NCBI RefSeq assembly: GCF_001456025.1
Contig: NZ_LMTZ01000077.1
Coordinates: 1 to 64,000, forward strand
Source: Mastigocoleus testarum BC008
GTDB taxonomy: Bacteria > Cyanobacteriota > Cyanobacteriia > Cyanobacteriales > Nostocaceae
DNA: 64,000 nt
Direction of reading: 5' to 3'
The notes under the pieces are model-generated. The model searched no databases and was not told where the DNA came from. It was given only the letters and a program-made list of their open reading frames with translations. Position numbers and translations under genes: made by a program. This document shows, piece by piece, positions 26,982-37,300 of this stretch; the stretch's first letter is position 1; each line of letters opens with the position of its first letter.

Positions 26982-28205
26982 ATGAAAGTCAACCTTGCTA
27001 ATCTACCAACTTGCAAACCCGAATCAGAAACACAAGTTTCTAGTACTGAATTTTCCCCAATATCTCATGATTCATTCGTAAAACTACTGTGTCAGGAAAT
27101 ACAGCCTCAAGTTAAGGTCGGATCTCATAAAGGTGTAGAAGCTTTAGCCAAGCGCATCGCTTACGAAGTAGAACGTATATGTACAAAAAGCTCTCGAATT
27201 CAAACTTCAGGTGAAATCAGTTCCTGGAAAATGACTTTGGCACGTCACAGGTTACAAAAGTGCCTGCGTTACTACAAACTCGGTTCCCAAAGAGGAAGGG
27301 TAGAATTACATAGTAGCCTGGGAGCGATGGTTTACCGGCATATTTCTACTCCCAATGGTCATCTCAGCTTTGATGGACGTTACAACTTAATAGAAGATTT
27401 TTTACAAGCGTTCTATATCGAAGCAATTAAAGCCTTCCGGAGAGAAAATGAACTTCCTGAAGATTACACTCCCCGGACTCGCTTACAACTAGCGGAATAT
27501 ATGGCATTTACAGAACAATATGCCAAGCGTCGAATTAATTTACCCGGACGTTGTAATCAACAGTTGATTATTTTGCGTGCCCAAGGCTTTAGCCGTCGTC
27601 AGCCCCAAGAAACGACTGTAGATATTGAAATGGCTGTGGAATCGGCAAGATCGGAAGATGCAGAAGCTTATCAGCGCAATTCCGCAGTACAGCAAGTTAG
27701 AGCACAAATGGTTGCTCAATCTCAGTACGATATTGCAGAGGATGCGGAGCGCAGCCGTGTAGTTAATGAACTAGTCAAATACCTAGAGTCCCAAGGTCAA
27801 CAAGATTGTATAAATTATCTTGCCCTCAAACTTCAAGATTTAAGTGCGCCGGAGATAGATCAAATTCTTGGTTTAACTAGTCGCCAAAGGGATTATTTGC
27901 AACAACGTTTCAAATATCATGTGGAAAAGTTTGCTCGCACCCATCACTGGCAATTAGTTCATCAATGGTTAGGTGCTGGACTAGAACAAAAATTAGGATT
28001 GTCTTCTAACCAATGGGATAACTTCTGGAACCAACTCTCCGAGCAACAACGGCAGATGTTCCAACTCAAGACAACTCAAGAAAGCGACCAAACTATTGCC
28101 AAAAAGCTTAAATGTACTCCTAAGCAATTACAAAAACGTTGGTCTCAGTTACTAGAACTTGCATGGAATATCCGTAACACTAGCCAGGAAGCGCTAACAA
28201 GCTAA
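26982..28205 (+). CDS. HetZ-related regulator
   Basis: 407 residues matching the HetZ family of filamentous cyanobacteria, in which HetZ acts early in heterocyst differentiation and interacts with HetR-dependent control. Strong family features are VERICTKSSRIQTSGEISSW, MTLARHRLQKCLRYYKLGSQ, RGRVELHSSLGAMVYR, LIEDFLQAFYIEAIKAFRRE and LAEYMAFTEQYAKRRI. The C-terminal half has helix-turn-helix-like segments (ALKLQDLSAPEIDQILGLT and QTIAKKLKCTPKQLQKRW), consistent with sigma-factor-like DNA binding. HetZ itself is normally followed by patU genes; none is here, so this is more likely one of the HetZ-related paralogues than HetZ proper. It appears to be a single-gene unit. Confidence 0.82.
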   Translation: MKVNLANLPTCKPESETQVSSTEFSPISHDSFVKLLCQEIQPQVKVGSHKGVEALAKRIAYEVERICTKSSRIQTSGEISSWKMTLARHRLQKCLRYYKLGSQRGRVELHSSLGAMVYRHISTPNGHLSFDGRYNLIEDFLQAFYIEAIKAFRRENELPEDYTPRTRLQLAEYMAFTEQYAKRRINLPGRCNQQLIILRAQGFSRRQPQETTVDIEMAVESARSEDAEAYQRNSAVQQVRAQMVAQSQYDIAEDAERSRVVNELVKYLESQGQQDCINYLALKLQDLSAPEIDQILGLTSRQRDYLQQRFKYHVEKFARTHHWQLVHQWLGAGLEQKLGLSSNQWDNFWNQLSEQQRQMFQLKTTQESDQTIAKKLKCTPKQLQKRWSQLLELAWNIRNTSQEALTS

Positions 28206-28687
28206 AGCCTAATGAACTTTTATTTGCAAAACCTAAAGTAATTCATCATTTTTGGCTTTATTTCGTCGCTCATTATAGTTAGTTAAGCATGATAGCTGCC
28301 GATATTCAATCTACTTCATCTTATCTTTTCCAAATTTGGAAGGAATAGTAAAGAATTTCAAACCTTTCACAGACCGAATAATTCAAACAGAATCATCATT
28401 TGTGTGAGAAAAAAAGCTAAGAGTTGTTCCCTCAGATCTCGGATATCCAGTTAATTATTGCATTGAAAAGTTCATTTAATTCATGAGTCTTTCTCGATAG
28501 AATTAAGACATTTCTATTAATACATTTGTATCTTTGTCGAGTGCATCTGTACCATCAAAAACCGTCATTTTTAATGTTTTATAGAGATTGAAAATAGAAA
28601 TGGATAATTCATATTAAGTAAAAGAAAAAAATCTGCTATTTCCGCGAAAATTTAAAATAGTCGGCATTTATAGCAGAGACCCAAAAG
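28206..28687. other. Non-coding region upstream of the nuclease gene
   Basis: 482 bp of AT-rich DNA with no gene frame and no repeat recognised; presumably contains the promoter of the gene at 28688. Confidence 0.4.
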
Positions 28688-29176
28688 ATGGTATTAACAA
28701 AGGGTGCACGAGCAAATAAATCTGGGATAATTTTAGAAAATCAAGTTGAGAATATATTAAGGACGTACAATTATTTCCAGATATCTCCCCATTTACCCAA
28801 AAAACAACAAAGAGAATTTATTCTCAATTCAATTCTTTTGCCCAAACGCTATGCCAAACAAGTACATATTGGGACGGGGATTTATCATACAGATATTTAT
28901 GTTGATTTTTTCGTCGTTGGTTTACCTGAAATGCCTAAAGGTTTAATCATCGAATGTAAATGGCAAGAAAGTGGTGGATCTGTAGATGAAAAATTTCCTT
29001 ATTTAAACTTAAACATTCAAAATTCATATCCTGCTCCAACCATCATAGTTATTGGTGGAGAAGGAATGCGAGGAGGAGCAATTGACTGGTTAAAAGCAAG
29101 AGTTAAAGATAATCACAATTTAGTTGGCGTTTATACTTTAGATCGCTTTATCGCTTGGACTAGCAAGCATATTTAG
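28688..29176 (+). CDS. PD-(D/E)XK nuclease, probable restriction endonuclease
   Basis: 162 residues. The core shows a PD-(D/E)XK arrangement: an acidic residue in IYVDFFVV (Asp73) and E89-C90-K91 in GLIIECKWQ as the ExK pair, with Glu17 as a possible helix acid. A Gly-rich segment (IVIGGEGMRGGAIDWLK) follows. It converges with a Dam-type methylase gene whose stop is 28 bp away, which is the expected partner of a type II restriction enzyme. The small size fits stand-alone restriction enzymes. The recognition site cannot be read from sequence; GATC is possible from the methylase type. The alternative is a repair or recycling nuclease. Confidence 0.72.
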   Translation: MVLTKGARANKSGIILENQVENILRTYNYFQISPHLPKKQQREFILNSILLPKRYAKQVHIGTGIYHTDIYVDFFVVGLPEMPKGLIIECKWQESGGSVDEKFPYLNLNIQNSYPAPTIIVIGGEGMRGGAIDWLKARVKDNHNLVGVYTLDRFIAWTSKHI

Positions 29177-29203
29177 TATCAGTATTTCGCCTGATTTTCG
29201 CTG

Positions 29204-30037
29204 TTAATATGATGTAATTATTAACTCATCAACAGTGCCGCGTTTTTTGACATTAGAATTAATTGCCCTGTTGGCTTTAATAGGGTAAATATTGAAGTTT
29301 ACTTCACTGTAAATTTGCCTAATGAATTGGCAATCAGAGTTAGATATCATAACTTTTACGCCCCGCGAAGCTAATTCAGCACAACTGTCTCGTAATCGTG
29401 TTTGTTCGATTTCACCAAAGGGATGCCTACTGTAAGCGGTAAAATAGCTAGTGTCGCTAATTGGGTGATAGGGCGGGTCTAAATATACAAAATCATCACT
29501 ACCGCGAGCGCGATCTAAAATTTGCTCAAAATCCGCAACTTTCACTTCAGCATTTTTGAGTAATTCAGATGCAGAAAATAACAAATCTATCTGACAAATT
29601 TTCGGGTTATTGTATCTACCTAAAGGTACATTAAACTCGCCTTTGGAGTTAACTCGATAAAGTCCGTTAAAACAAGTCCTGTTGAGATAAATAAATCGAG
29701 CCGCAATTTCTACATCGTTTTTGCCCGGTTTTGCACGTAGATTATAATAGTAATCCTTAGAATGATAATGTTCGTGTTCTTTCAGTAACGAAATTAATTC
29801 TTGCAAGCGATCCCTGACACAGCAATAAGTAGTAATAAGATCGGGATTAATATCTGTTAATATAGATAACCTAGGCCTTAAGTAAAAAAATACGGCACCA
29901 CCACCTAAAAAAGGTTCGTGATAATTGCGGTAATTGGTGGGAAAGTGCTTAATGTACTGTCCTATTAGTCTGCCTTTACCCCCAGCCCATTTAAGAAACG
30001 GACGGGGTAAAGATGGTTTATATACTTCACGTAACAT
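29204..30037 (-). CDS. D12-class DNA N6-adenine methyltransferase (Dam type)
   Basis: 277 residues. It has the D12-class order: the SAM-binding segment PFLKWAGGKGRLI (13-25), EPFLGGGAVFFYL (41-53), and the catalytic DPPY at 187-190 in VYLDPPYHP. NRTCFNGLYRVNSKGEFNVP (119-138) is typical of Dam/DpnIIA enzymes that methylate GATC, although specificity is inferred. The start at 30037 (MLREVYKPSLPRPF) fits the family; the frame stays open 29 codons further upstream. It pairs convergently with the PD-(D/E)XK gene, forming a likely restriction-modification system. Confidence 0.9.
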   Translation of the reverse strand: MLREVYKPSLPRPFLKWAGGKGRLIGQYIKHFPTNYRNYHEPFLGGGAVFFYLRPRLSILTDINPDLITTYCCVRDRLQELISLLKEHEHYHSKDYYYNLRAKPGKNDVEIAARFIYLNRTCFNGLYRVNSKGEFNVPLGRYNNPKICQIDLLFSASELLKNAEVKVADFEQILDRARGSDDFVYLDPPYHPISDTSYFTAYSRHPFGEIEQTRLRDSCAELASRGVKVMISNSDCQFIRQIYSEVNFNIYPIKANRAINSNVKKRGTVDELIITSY

Positions 30038-30294
30038 TAAATTGTAATTAAATTTACCTATATTGATTATGAGAATTGGAGAATCATATATTATCTTACC
30101 GTCGTAGCATCTCATTCTCTCCATTAAGATCCTAGCTATACTTTGGTAGTTAATTAATAATTAGGATTATTAATTCCGAATGTTTTAATTTAGGTTTAAA
30201 TTTAGGAAGTGGCAAGTCGTAGATTACAATAAAACTGCTGTTGGCAAATCAAACAAACAGCCGTATTGTTTAGAAAAATAAACTCTAAGTCAAC

Positions 30295-30501
30295 ATGTTT
30301 GACGGATTTTGGGACAACGTTATTCGCTATCAACGCTATTTCATCAGTACTCTGTTGGGCTTGTTGTTAAACACTTTTGCCCCTGTGATTCCACTGTTAA
30401 AACGTCCAATAACCTCAATCGCCATTGTGGGGATCTTTGTAGGTACTTTAGTTTTTTTAACTTTCACATTGCGGGCAATGCTAGGTTTAAGTACAACTTG
30501 A
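30295..30501 (+). CDS. DUF751 (Ycf33-like) membrane protein
   Basis: 68 residues. It matches the small DUF751/Ycf33 family of cyanobacteria and plastids: MFDGFWDNVIRYQRYFIST, then two hydrophobic spans (LLGLLLNTFAPVIPLL and ITSIAIVGIFVGTLVFLTF). Function is not established. It is followed by rbfA on the same strand 458 bp away, a common cyanobacterial neighbourhood. A GC-rich hairpin lies directly after its stop. Confidence 0.85.
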   Translation: MFDGFWDNVIRYQRYFISTLLGLLLNTFAPVIPLLKRPITSIAIVGIFVGTLVFLTFTLRAMLGLSTT

Positions 30502-30515
30502 TGAAATTTAGATTT

Positions 30516-30533
30516 TGGGGGCGAACGCCCCCA
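30516..30533 (+). terminator. GC-rich hairpin after the DUF751 gene
   Basis: TGGGGGC (30516-30522) pairs with GCCCCCA (30527-30533) around GAAC, 14 nt after the stop. No T run follows, so it may be an mRNA-stabilising hairpin rather than a true intrinsic terminator. Confidence 0.45.
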
Positions 30534-30903
30534 TGTTAGTGTAACGATCCCTAAATTTAAAACTAATTTTAAAACTAAATAAAAACACTAATTGACACAT
30601 ATAGAGGACTATAGATACTCACTGCATCAATGGCTACATTAAAGTTTCATTAGCACCATCCAAAATCGCTATCGTTACAGGCATCATGGTGATATATTGG
30701 GAACTGGTTGTAACCCTGGCAGACTATTTAAACACTTGCACAAGTACTAAGATAGTAACTTCAACTGTCAATCATTGATATCGGTTGAGATGGAAAACAG
30801 GAAACATAACAACCAAATAGATCCATATACGGATCTACAGGTGGATGTTGCTGAAAAATACTCACTATAGTGTGTTCCAAGCAAGCTGGTTTAGTAAAAA
30901 AAT

Positions 30904-30920
30904 CTCGCGTTATTCGCGAG
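30904..30920 (+). promoter_or_regulatory. Hairpin in the rbfA leader
   Basis: CTCGCG (30904-30909) pairs perfectly with CGCGAG (30915-30920) around TTATT, 39 nt upstream of the rbfA start. It is in the 5' leader and could affect translation at low temperature; this is inference from rbfA being a cold-adaptation gene in other bacteria. Confidence 0.35.
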
Positions 30921-30959
30921 GGTATTAGTGGTACAACCTCTGTTAGGAGGAATTAGTTT

Positions 30960-31367
30960 ATGGCTACAAATCGCCGTGTATCTCGCGTCGCGGAATTAAT
31001 TAAGCGAGAAGTTAGTCAATTGCTGCTTAACGGTATTAAAGACGATCGGGTAGGTAGCGGTATGGTTAGTGTCACCAATGTTGACGTTTCTGGCGACCTC
31101 CAGCATGCTAAAATCTATGTGAGCGTTTACGGAACGGAAGAAGCAAAAGCTCAAACAATGGCTGGTTTAAAATCAGCCACAGGTTTTGTTCGTAGCGAAC
31201 TTGGAGCAAGAGTGCGTTTGCGTCGAACGCCGGAGGTAGTATTTATTGAAGATACTGGGATCGAACGTGGTAGTAAAGTACTGTCTATATTAAATCGTTT
31301 AGAACAAGAACGTTCGCCGAAAGATATGCCAGAGGAGAGTCAAGAAGTTGGTGAAATAAGGGAATAA
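30960..31367 (+). CDS. rbfA: 30S ribosome-binding factor RbfA
   Basis: 135 residues, normal for RbfA, which assists 16S rRNA 5'-end maturation and late 30S assembly and is needed for growth in the cold. The KH-like fold is recognisable: [23 protein letters not shown]-type segment ([20 protein letters not shown]), [35 protein letters not shown] at 30946-30951 gives the start at 30960 good support. The C-terminal acidic tail is ordinary. Confidence 0.95.
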   Translation: MATNRRVSRVAELIKREVSQLLLNGIKDDRVGSGMVSVTNVDVSGDLQHAKIYVSVYGTEEAKAQTMAGLKSATGFVRSELGARVRLRRTPEVVFIEDTGIERGSKVLSILNRLEQERSPKDMPEESQEVGEIRE

Positions 31368-31786
31368 ATTTTAACCTGCTAATATCAGCATAGATTCTCC
31401 AAAATAGATTTTCTTGCATGTATTTTCCGACTAAATCCTGAAGTGAATTGTTACTAGTCGAACTCACCAAATAATTTTGTCGATTTGTTTAAGCTGTAAA
31501 ATATAAGCTGTAGATTTGAGATTATAGAATTTAGCTATAGCCCTTTAATTACAGAATACAAGCTTCGTAATCCTACGCGTGAAATTTTAAGTCAGCTAGT
31601 AACAATTCACTTAAAGTAATTAGCAAAATATATGACAGAAACCATAAATATATATTTGCTTAAATAAAACCATAGCTGAAGGAAGTATCAGGAAATTACT
31701 TACGTAACCTTGTCGTCATATTATGTGTGCTTTCTAGGTGGTGTGAGTGCAAACTAATTAATATCCACGAGGAGAGCATATAGTTA

Positions 31787-31873
31787 ATGGTAAACCGTTT
31801 GGAAAAACAGTTCCCATTATTTCATGATTACTATCAGCTATCAAAAATAATCAGTTATACAGCCACCAATTAG
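31787..31873 (+). CDS. Possible 28-aa small protein
   Basis: A short frame, ATG at 31787 to TAG at 31873, encodes MVNRLEKQFPLFHDYYQLSK followed by eight more residues. GAGGAGAG at 31769-31776 lies about 10 nt before the ATG, and a clear intrinsic terminator follows 60 nt after the stop (31934-31959). That combination of ribosome-binding site, short frame and terminator makes a small gene likely. The peptide is soluble, with paired aromatic residues. It could alternatively be a leader peptide or a small RNA with a chance frame. I know no homologue. Confidence 0.4.
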   Translation: MVNRLEKQFPLFHDYYQLSKIISYTATN

Positions 31874-31933
31874 CCTTATCTAACCAAGCCAAAATTTCCA
31901 TGCAGCGAAAAACGCTTCATAGTAACAAATAAT

Positions 31934-31959
31934 GCACAGTTAACAATACTGTGCTTTTT
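31934..31959 (+). terminator. Intrinsic terminator after the 28-aa ORF
   Basis: GCACAGT (31934-31940) and ACTGTGC (31948-31954) form a perfect 7-bp stem with a 7-nt loop, followed by TTTTT. Confidence 0.75.
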
Positions 31960-32932
31960 ACTTATTGCTTTTATTAAAGTATGTTGAACTTTATTCAATT
32001 CGATAAGGTTAAGCAAAGATAAACTTTTAACTATGATACCGAATACAAATACTTTAAATTTCTATGAAAGATGTAATTAATTTACACTTATCTTAACCCA
32101 TAATTATATATTTATCGCTTCTTTGTATTTGAAATAAAATCACAATACTCAATAAAATTTAATATCAATTAATTAGCAAAAAAATAAGTTAGTCTTTATA
32201 TCTCTAGTATATGAGTAAAACAAATTACTTTATGCCATACGTTATATTACTTGTACATTTGCACCTATTTTTCACTCCTACGCTTGTTTGTAGGGTTAGA
32301 GCAAATAACAGACAAGGATTGACCTGTATAAGGTTGCTACACTTGCTACTTCAGGGTAATATCTTGCGTAATAGCGCCAGACTTATGCAAAATTTCGTTT
32401 ATTTAGTTAAGAATTTATTAATAATAAGTAATCTTAAAGCCTTATTAGTGTACGGTAGCCCTTATATCAAGAAATTATCTACATCTCTGCCAGGAATTCA
32501 TATACTTACTGTATTCCTTCATAAATTAATGAATGCTATCAACCACAGTTTTAGGTACTTTTCTTACCATAGTCAGTTATTTTTTGTGAGTCACTAAAGC
32601 AACTTCCTATTATAGGCAATTCCTATCTCAAACATCAAAGAGTAACATGGCGACTTTTCAATAAATCCACAGCTATCAAAAAACTGCGTTGAGCATTCAC
32701 TAAGTGCTAATTAATACTTGTTATCCAGTTACGAAACACATTCAAACAAAATGTTATGCTTTGCTGATAAAATTAACATAACTTTACATATTTTCAGGAT
32801 GTATAGCGTCAAAATGAAAATAGTTCCGTATAGTAAACTACAAAAAATTAGCGGGTAGTTTATTGCGATGTCGTGATTTGTTCCTAATTATTTTGGGAAC
32901 ACTAAATAGGTGTTACTTTGTGAGTCAAAACA
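31960..32932. other. AT-rich region, no supported gene
   Basis: A 128-codon plus-strand frame at 32211-32597 exists, but its product is irregular (many Leu/His/Asn, no domain) and it has no ribosome-binding site, so it is not called. No hairpin or repeat of note. Confidence 0.4.
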
Positions 32933-33175
32933 ATGAGTGTAAATACGGTGCCTTCTATTTCTACTAGCTACTATTCTCTGGGGGTAATTCAAGACGAAGC
33001 ACGTCGATTAGTGCAGAAGGGAGTAGTTAGTCGTCAACAGCCAATCTATACCCTGTGTCAGTACATACCTGCGAGGGAATGGGTTTGTATTGAGTGTGAA
33101 TTAGAAAAGTGTGAATTTTTATTGCGCGATCGCATTGCAGACCTGATTGGTCGGGAAGTTTGGGAAAATGATTAA
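32933..33175 (+). CDS. DUF4327 family protein
   Basis: 80 residues matching the small cyanobacterial DUF4327 family: YYSLGVIQDEARRLVQKGVV, RQQPIYTLCQYIPAREWVCI and FLLRDRIADLIGREVW. It is probably soluble and of unknown function. A HIP1 site lies in its C-terminal codons. ATG 32933 follows a long AT-rich leader; there is no operon partner. Confidence 0.85.
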   Translation: MSVNTVPSISTSYYSLGVIQDEARRLVQKGVVSRQQPIYTLCQYIPAREWVCIECELEKCEFLLRDRIADLIGREVWEND

Positions 33176-33657
33176 TTGATGTGGCATCGAGCTTTGCTGT
33201 TTTGGATTGGAAGTAGACTAATTGGAGACGTAGGTTTGCAGTTATGGATTTGGAAGCAAAACGTAAATCTTGAGACTACACTGTCAAGTCCAAACCGTTC
33301 ATGTTAATCTTTGATTTTAATATCCATTTTGTCGATCCAAATTTTTAACTTTCCCAGCCGTTCGGCACGATCTGAATAAAGTTTTTATCGAAAAAATTTC
33401 AATGAAATGCGATAATGCAACCTTTTGACAGTCGCTCGCGCGCTGTTTTTTCAGTTATTTGGTTGTAGTCAGTTGAATAATAACTATCTAGATCCGGAGC
33501 AATTTACGATTTCCAATTGCTCCGGTAATTTTTCTGTGGGTGAAGGGATTGGCGACTGGGGACTGGCGATTGGGTACGGTAAAGATTGATTTAGAATACA
33601 GTCTTTTTTATTATCTTCCGAGTCGCCATACAGCTAACGCCATGCTAACGCTAGTCC
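33176..33657. other. Non-coding region with degenerate tandem words
   Basis: No gene. A patch at about 33545-33582 repeats GGCGACTGG/GGGACTGGC/GGCGATTGG, and 33625-33660 contains GCTAACGC words like those in the dispersed repeats. Confidence 0.4.
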
Positions 33658-34017
33658 CTAATCCCCAACTTGTTCCAAATACTGATTTAAATCTTCAATA
33701 ACCCGGGTCAATTCGGCTTCTGTAGACAGACGAAGGTTAGAGTCACGGATAGTTAGCAGAACTTTGGCTGCAAAAGGACTAGCCCAAATATTAGGGTTAC
33801 AAAAAACTTCTAAAAATACTTCTTCTCCTTTATGGCGGTATTCCATAGGTTTTTGAGGGTTGGGTTTACCACTGCTGGGAGTTGTTTTACTTGCGACAGC
33901 CTTAAGACGATTCATCAACTCATCGATTGATGCTTTCAATTCTCGTGCTGCGGTTGGTGAGAAGCTGAAGGAAACAGAACCTTCAGTTAGATTTAATGTC
34001 AAATTAGCTGAGGACAT
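33658..34017 (-). CDS. Conserved hypothetical cyanobacterial protein (119 aa)
   Basis: No characterised domain recognised. The N-terminal part alternates hydrophobic and polar residues (SANLTLNLTEGSVSFSFSP), followed by a helix (AARELKASIDELMNRLKAVA), a Pro/Lys linker, and a second region (MEYRHKGEEVFLEVFCNPN, then a helical end AELTRVIEDLNQYLEQV). It has no signal peptide and is probably cytoplasmic. The even codon use and well-formed ends support a real gene. It is divergent from the NACHT gene at 34372. Confidence 0.75.
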   Translation of the reverse strand: MSSANLTLNLTEGSVSFSFSPTAARELKASIDELMNRLKAVASKTTPSSGKPNPQKPMEYRHKGEEVFLEVFCNPNIWASPFAAKVLLTIRDSNLRLSTEAELTRVIEDLNQYLEQVGD

Positions 34018-34371
34018 AGGAGCTATAACTAATAGTTCTAAATGGAAAGTTTGACAATGTCCTCAAGCTTTTATTTAGGGTGACCTTGAGGAACTTGGTT
34101 TTGCTCTTATCTGTGAAAGACAAGTGGTTAAAGCTGTTCGGAAACGCCTAAGTCTATTACTTGAGAACTCATCATATTACTGGAATATTGTACGGGAATA
34201 TTTCCTTAGCGCTTGTAATCAAAAATTAAGTATATAAATTGCAAAATTAAGAAGTTAGGATTCTAAATCCAATGAGCACAAAATCTACTCTGCAAACAAA
34301 GTCTATTATCTGTTATCTGTAATAGTAGTAACTACGTAGCAGTTGAAACGCTTCCTATTTTCTGGAGTCTC
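34018..34371. other. Promoter region between divergent genes
   Basis: 354 bp of AT-rich DNA without a coding frame. GGAG lies 7 nt before the NACHT gene start. No operator is recognised. Confidence 0.4.
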
Positions 34372-37300
34372 ATGAGCCCAATTGACCTGGATTTACTTTT
34401 TAATGCAATTAGTATTGTCAATCCTTTGATTAAAGATAAATTTCAGCGTAATGAGACTGTAATTAAATTACTTCAACAATTTAATCTCGATTCAGAACAT
34501 CCACCTGCTGATTTTAGTGGGGTTTATACCTATACCCTTGTAGAGTATGGTGTTGGGAAGCCTAAACCTGTTTTAGAACTGTTCCGTAAAGAAGAAATTA
34601 AAAAAGCCTTTCGCCAAGCATTCGATCGCAATAACGCTTCAATATTGCTCTTGGAAGTCGATCATTTTATTGATAGTTATGCTTTAGGTGATGAAATTAA
34701 AGATTTAAGAATTGATCTTAGGCGGGAAATTGCAGCGTTTTACATTATCTTTTCCGAAGTTGTTAAACGTACTCGCAACCCAGCAGATACAATGATGAGT
34801 CAGCAAATTGGCTCTTTGCACAGAAGTATCACCGACATCCAAGAACAACTTAAGCAAATACCAACTCTCGAAGGTATTCGTACAGAAATCGCACGTTTAG
34901 CATTACCCGAAAATGTAGAGACGTTACATGTAACGTCTCTACAAGACGAAAATAAATGTCGTGCTGTAGCGTTAGCACAAAAAATGCGCGGTTGGTTTGA
35001 AACTTTGGGTTATGACTTTGAAAAATATGAGGTTCGGGCGGAAGAATATTTCGAGTTGATTATCGACATTCCGGTGAGACGTAGCTTTGACCGGATCCTA
35101 GTGCGTGGGATCGCAGGTGAGGTAGGGTTAAGTGATGTAATTGCGTTGCGTCAGTCAGTACAGGAGCAAAAAACTGATGAAGGTTGGTTGGTTACCACCC
35201 GGCGAATTTCCCGAGCAGCACGGGATGAAATTAAAAAGAATGAAAATCGCGATCTGGATTGTTATACCTTTGACGAACTGATCGACCTTGATGCTGATTT
35301 TAGCGGTTATCTAAAGTGGTTGGAAGCAGAAATTAAACGCCGGGAAATTGATACTAAATATGTACCACTAGCCTGCACTAAAGAAGAAATCGATCCACTT
35401 ACCAAACAACGAATAGGGGTAAGCCATTACGAGGAAGAAGACGGCTGGATTGATGGGTATATTGACCTTTGGCTAGACGATCCTGCAAAAGAACATATTT
35501 CTATTTTGGGGGAATTCGGTACTGGTAAAACTTGGTTTGCTTTCCACTATGCTTGGATCGCATTACAAAGTTACAAGAAGGCTAAAGATCGTGGTTTGGA
35601 ACGCCCCCGCTTACCCGTCGTAATTACCCTGCGGGATTTTGCTAAAGCTTTAGATGTGGAAAATGTTTTAGCAGGGTTCTTTTTTACTCAGCATAATATC
35701 CGCATAAATAGCGATGTGTTTGACCAACTCAACCGCATGGGTAAGTTGCTACTGATTTTTGATGGTTTCGATGAAATGGCGGCTAAAGTCAATCGCCAGC
35801 AGATGATAAATAACTTTTGGGAACTAGCGAAAGTTGTGGTTCCCGGTGCAAAAGTGATTCTTACTTGTCGTACAGAACACTTTCCTGAAGCTCAAGAAGG
35901 AAGGGCTTTATTAAATGCTGAATTACAAGCCTCAACTGCTAATTTAACTGGCGAAACACCCCAATTTGAAGTTTTAGAACTGGAGAAGTTCAATGAAGAA
36001 CAAATTAAACAGGTTTTATCTTTCCAGGTTGAGAGTTCAATAGTTGAGCAAGTGATGGGTAGTTCTCAACTATTAGATTTGGCTCGTCGTCCTGTGATGA
36101 CTGATTTAATTTTGGAAGCTTTACCAGATATTGAAGCGGGTAAAAAATTAGATATATCCCGTGTTTATTTGTATGCAGTCCGGCGAAAGATGGAACGGGA
36201 TATTAAAGCAGAACGGACTTTTACTTCCTTAGCAGAGAAACTATATTTTTTGTGCGAACTGTCTTGGGAAATGCTTTCCACCGATCAAATGAGCTTGAAT
36301 TATAAATTATTTCCCGATCGCATTCGCCGCTTATTTGGTTCCATAGTCCAAGAACAAACCGATTTAGACCATTGGCATTATGACATGATGGGGCAAACAA
36401 TGCTGATTCGTAATGCTAATGGGGATTATACTCCCGCTCATCGTTCGTTATTAGAGTTTTTTGTCGCGTATAAGTTTGCGGCTGAGTTGGGTGCTTTAGC
36501 TGATGATTTTACTGAATTAGCCCGAGCACAGTCTTGTTTAGATGGGAGCGCAGAAGGTATTGAGTATAGTTGGTCTAGTTATTTCTCGCGTCAGTTAGAT
36601 GAAACAGGACGAAGTATTGCAATCCCGGCGCTAAAGGGATTTACTAGCGAACCTTTAGAGAAGTTAAAAGAAACTTTTGGGCGATCGCCACTCACCAAAG
36701 CGGTGATAGATTTGATGTTGGGGATAGTCGATGATAATGACGCACTAATTAAAGTTATTGAAACAACGCGGGGGAGAAGTGAAGATGAGGTTGGTTATGT
36801 TGGTGGGAATGCGGCGACTTTGGTGGTAAAGCTGGATAAAACAGCTTTGGAAGGAAAAGATTTTTCCGGTGGGGTAATTAAACATGCGGATTTTTCTAAT
36901 TCCAGCTTAAGACGCGTTAATTTTTCAAAAGCAAATTTAACTGACTCGATTTTTGCAAAATTTTTAGGACGTGTTTGGTCAATTGAATTTAGTCCTGCTA
37001 GCGCAGTTTCTCCTGATGGGACTGGTGAAATTTTAGCAACTAGCGATAATAACGGTGTCATCAACTTGTGGGAAACTTCAAGTGGTAAAGAAGTTTTGAG
37101 TTTAAAAGGACACAGTCGCGGTGTAGACTGCGTTGTTTTTAGCCCAGACGGTCAAATACTGGCTAGTGGAAGTCGCGACAATACAATGAGATTATGGAAC
37201 GTCAAAACAGGTGAGTGCTTCAAGGTTTTTGAACACGGACATAAAGAATGGGTTAAATCACTTGTTTTTAGTCCAGATGGTAGATTCTTTGCTAGTGGGA

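Noticed and set aside
32211..32597. 128-codon plus-strand frame
   Set aside because: No ribosome-binding site, no domain, irregular composition and AT-rich chance length; could be revisited if homologues are found.
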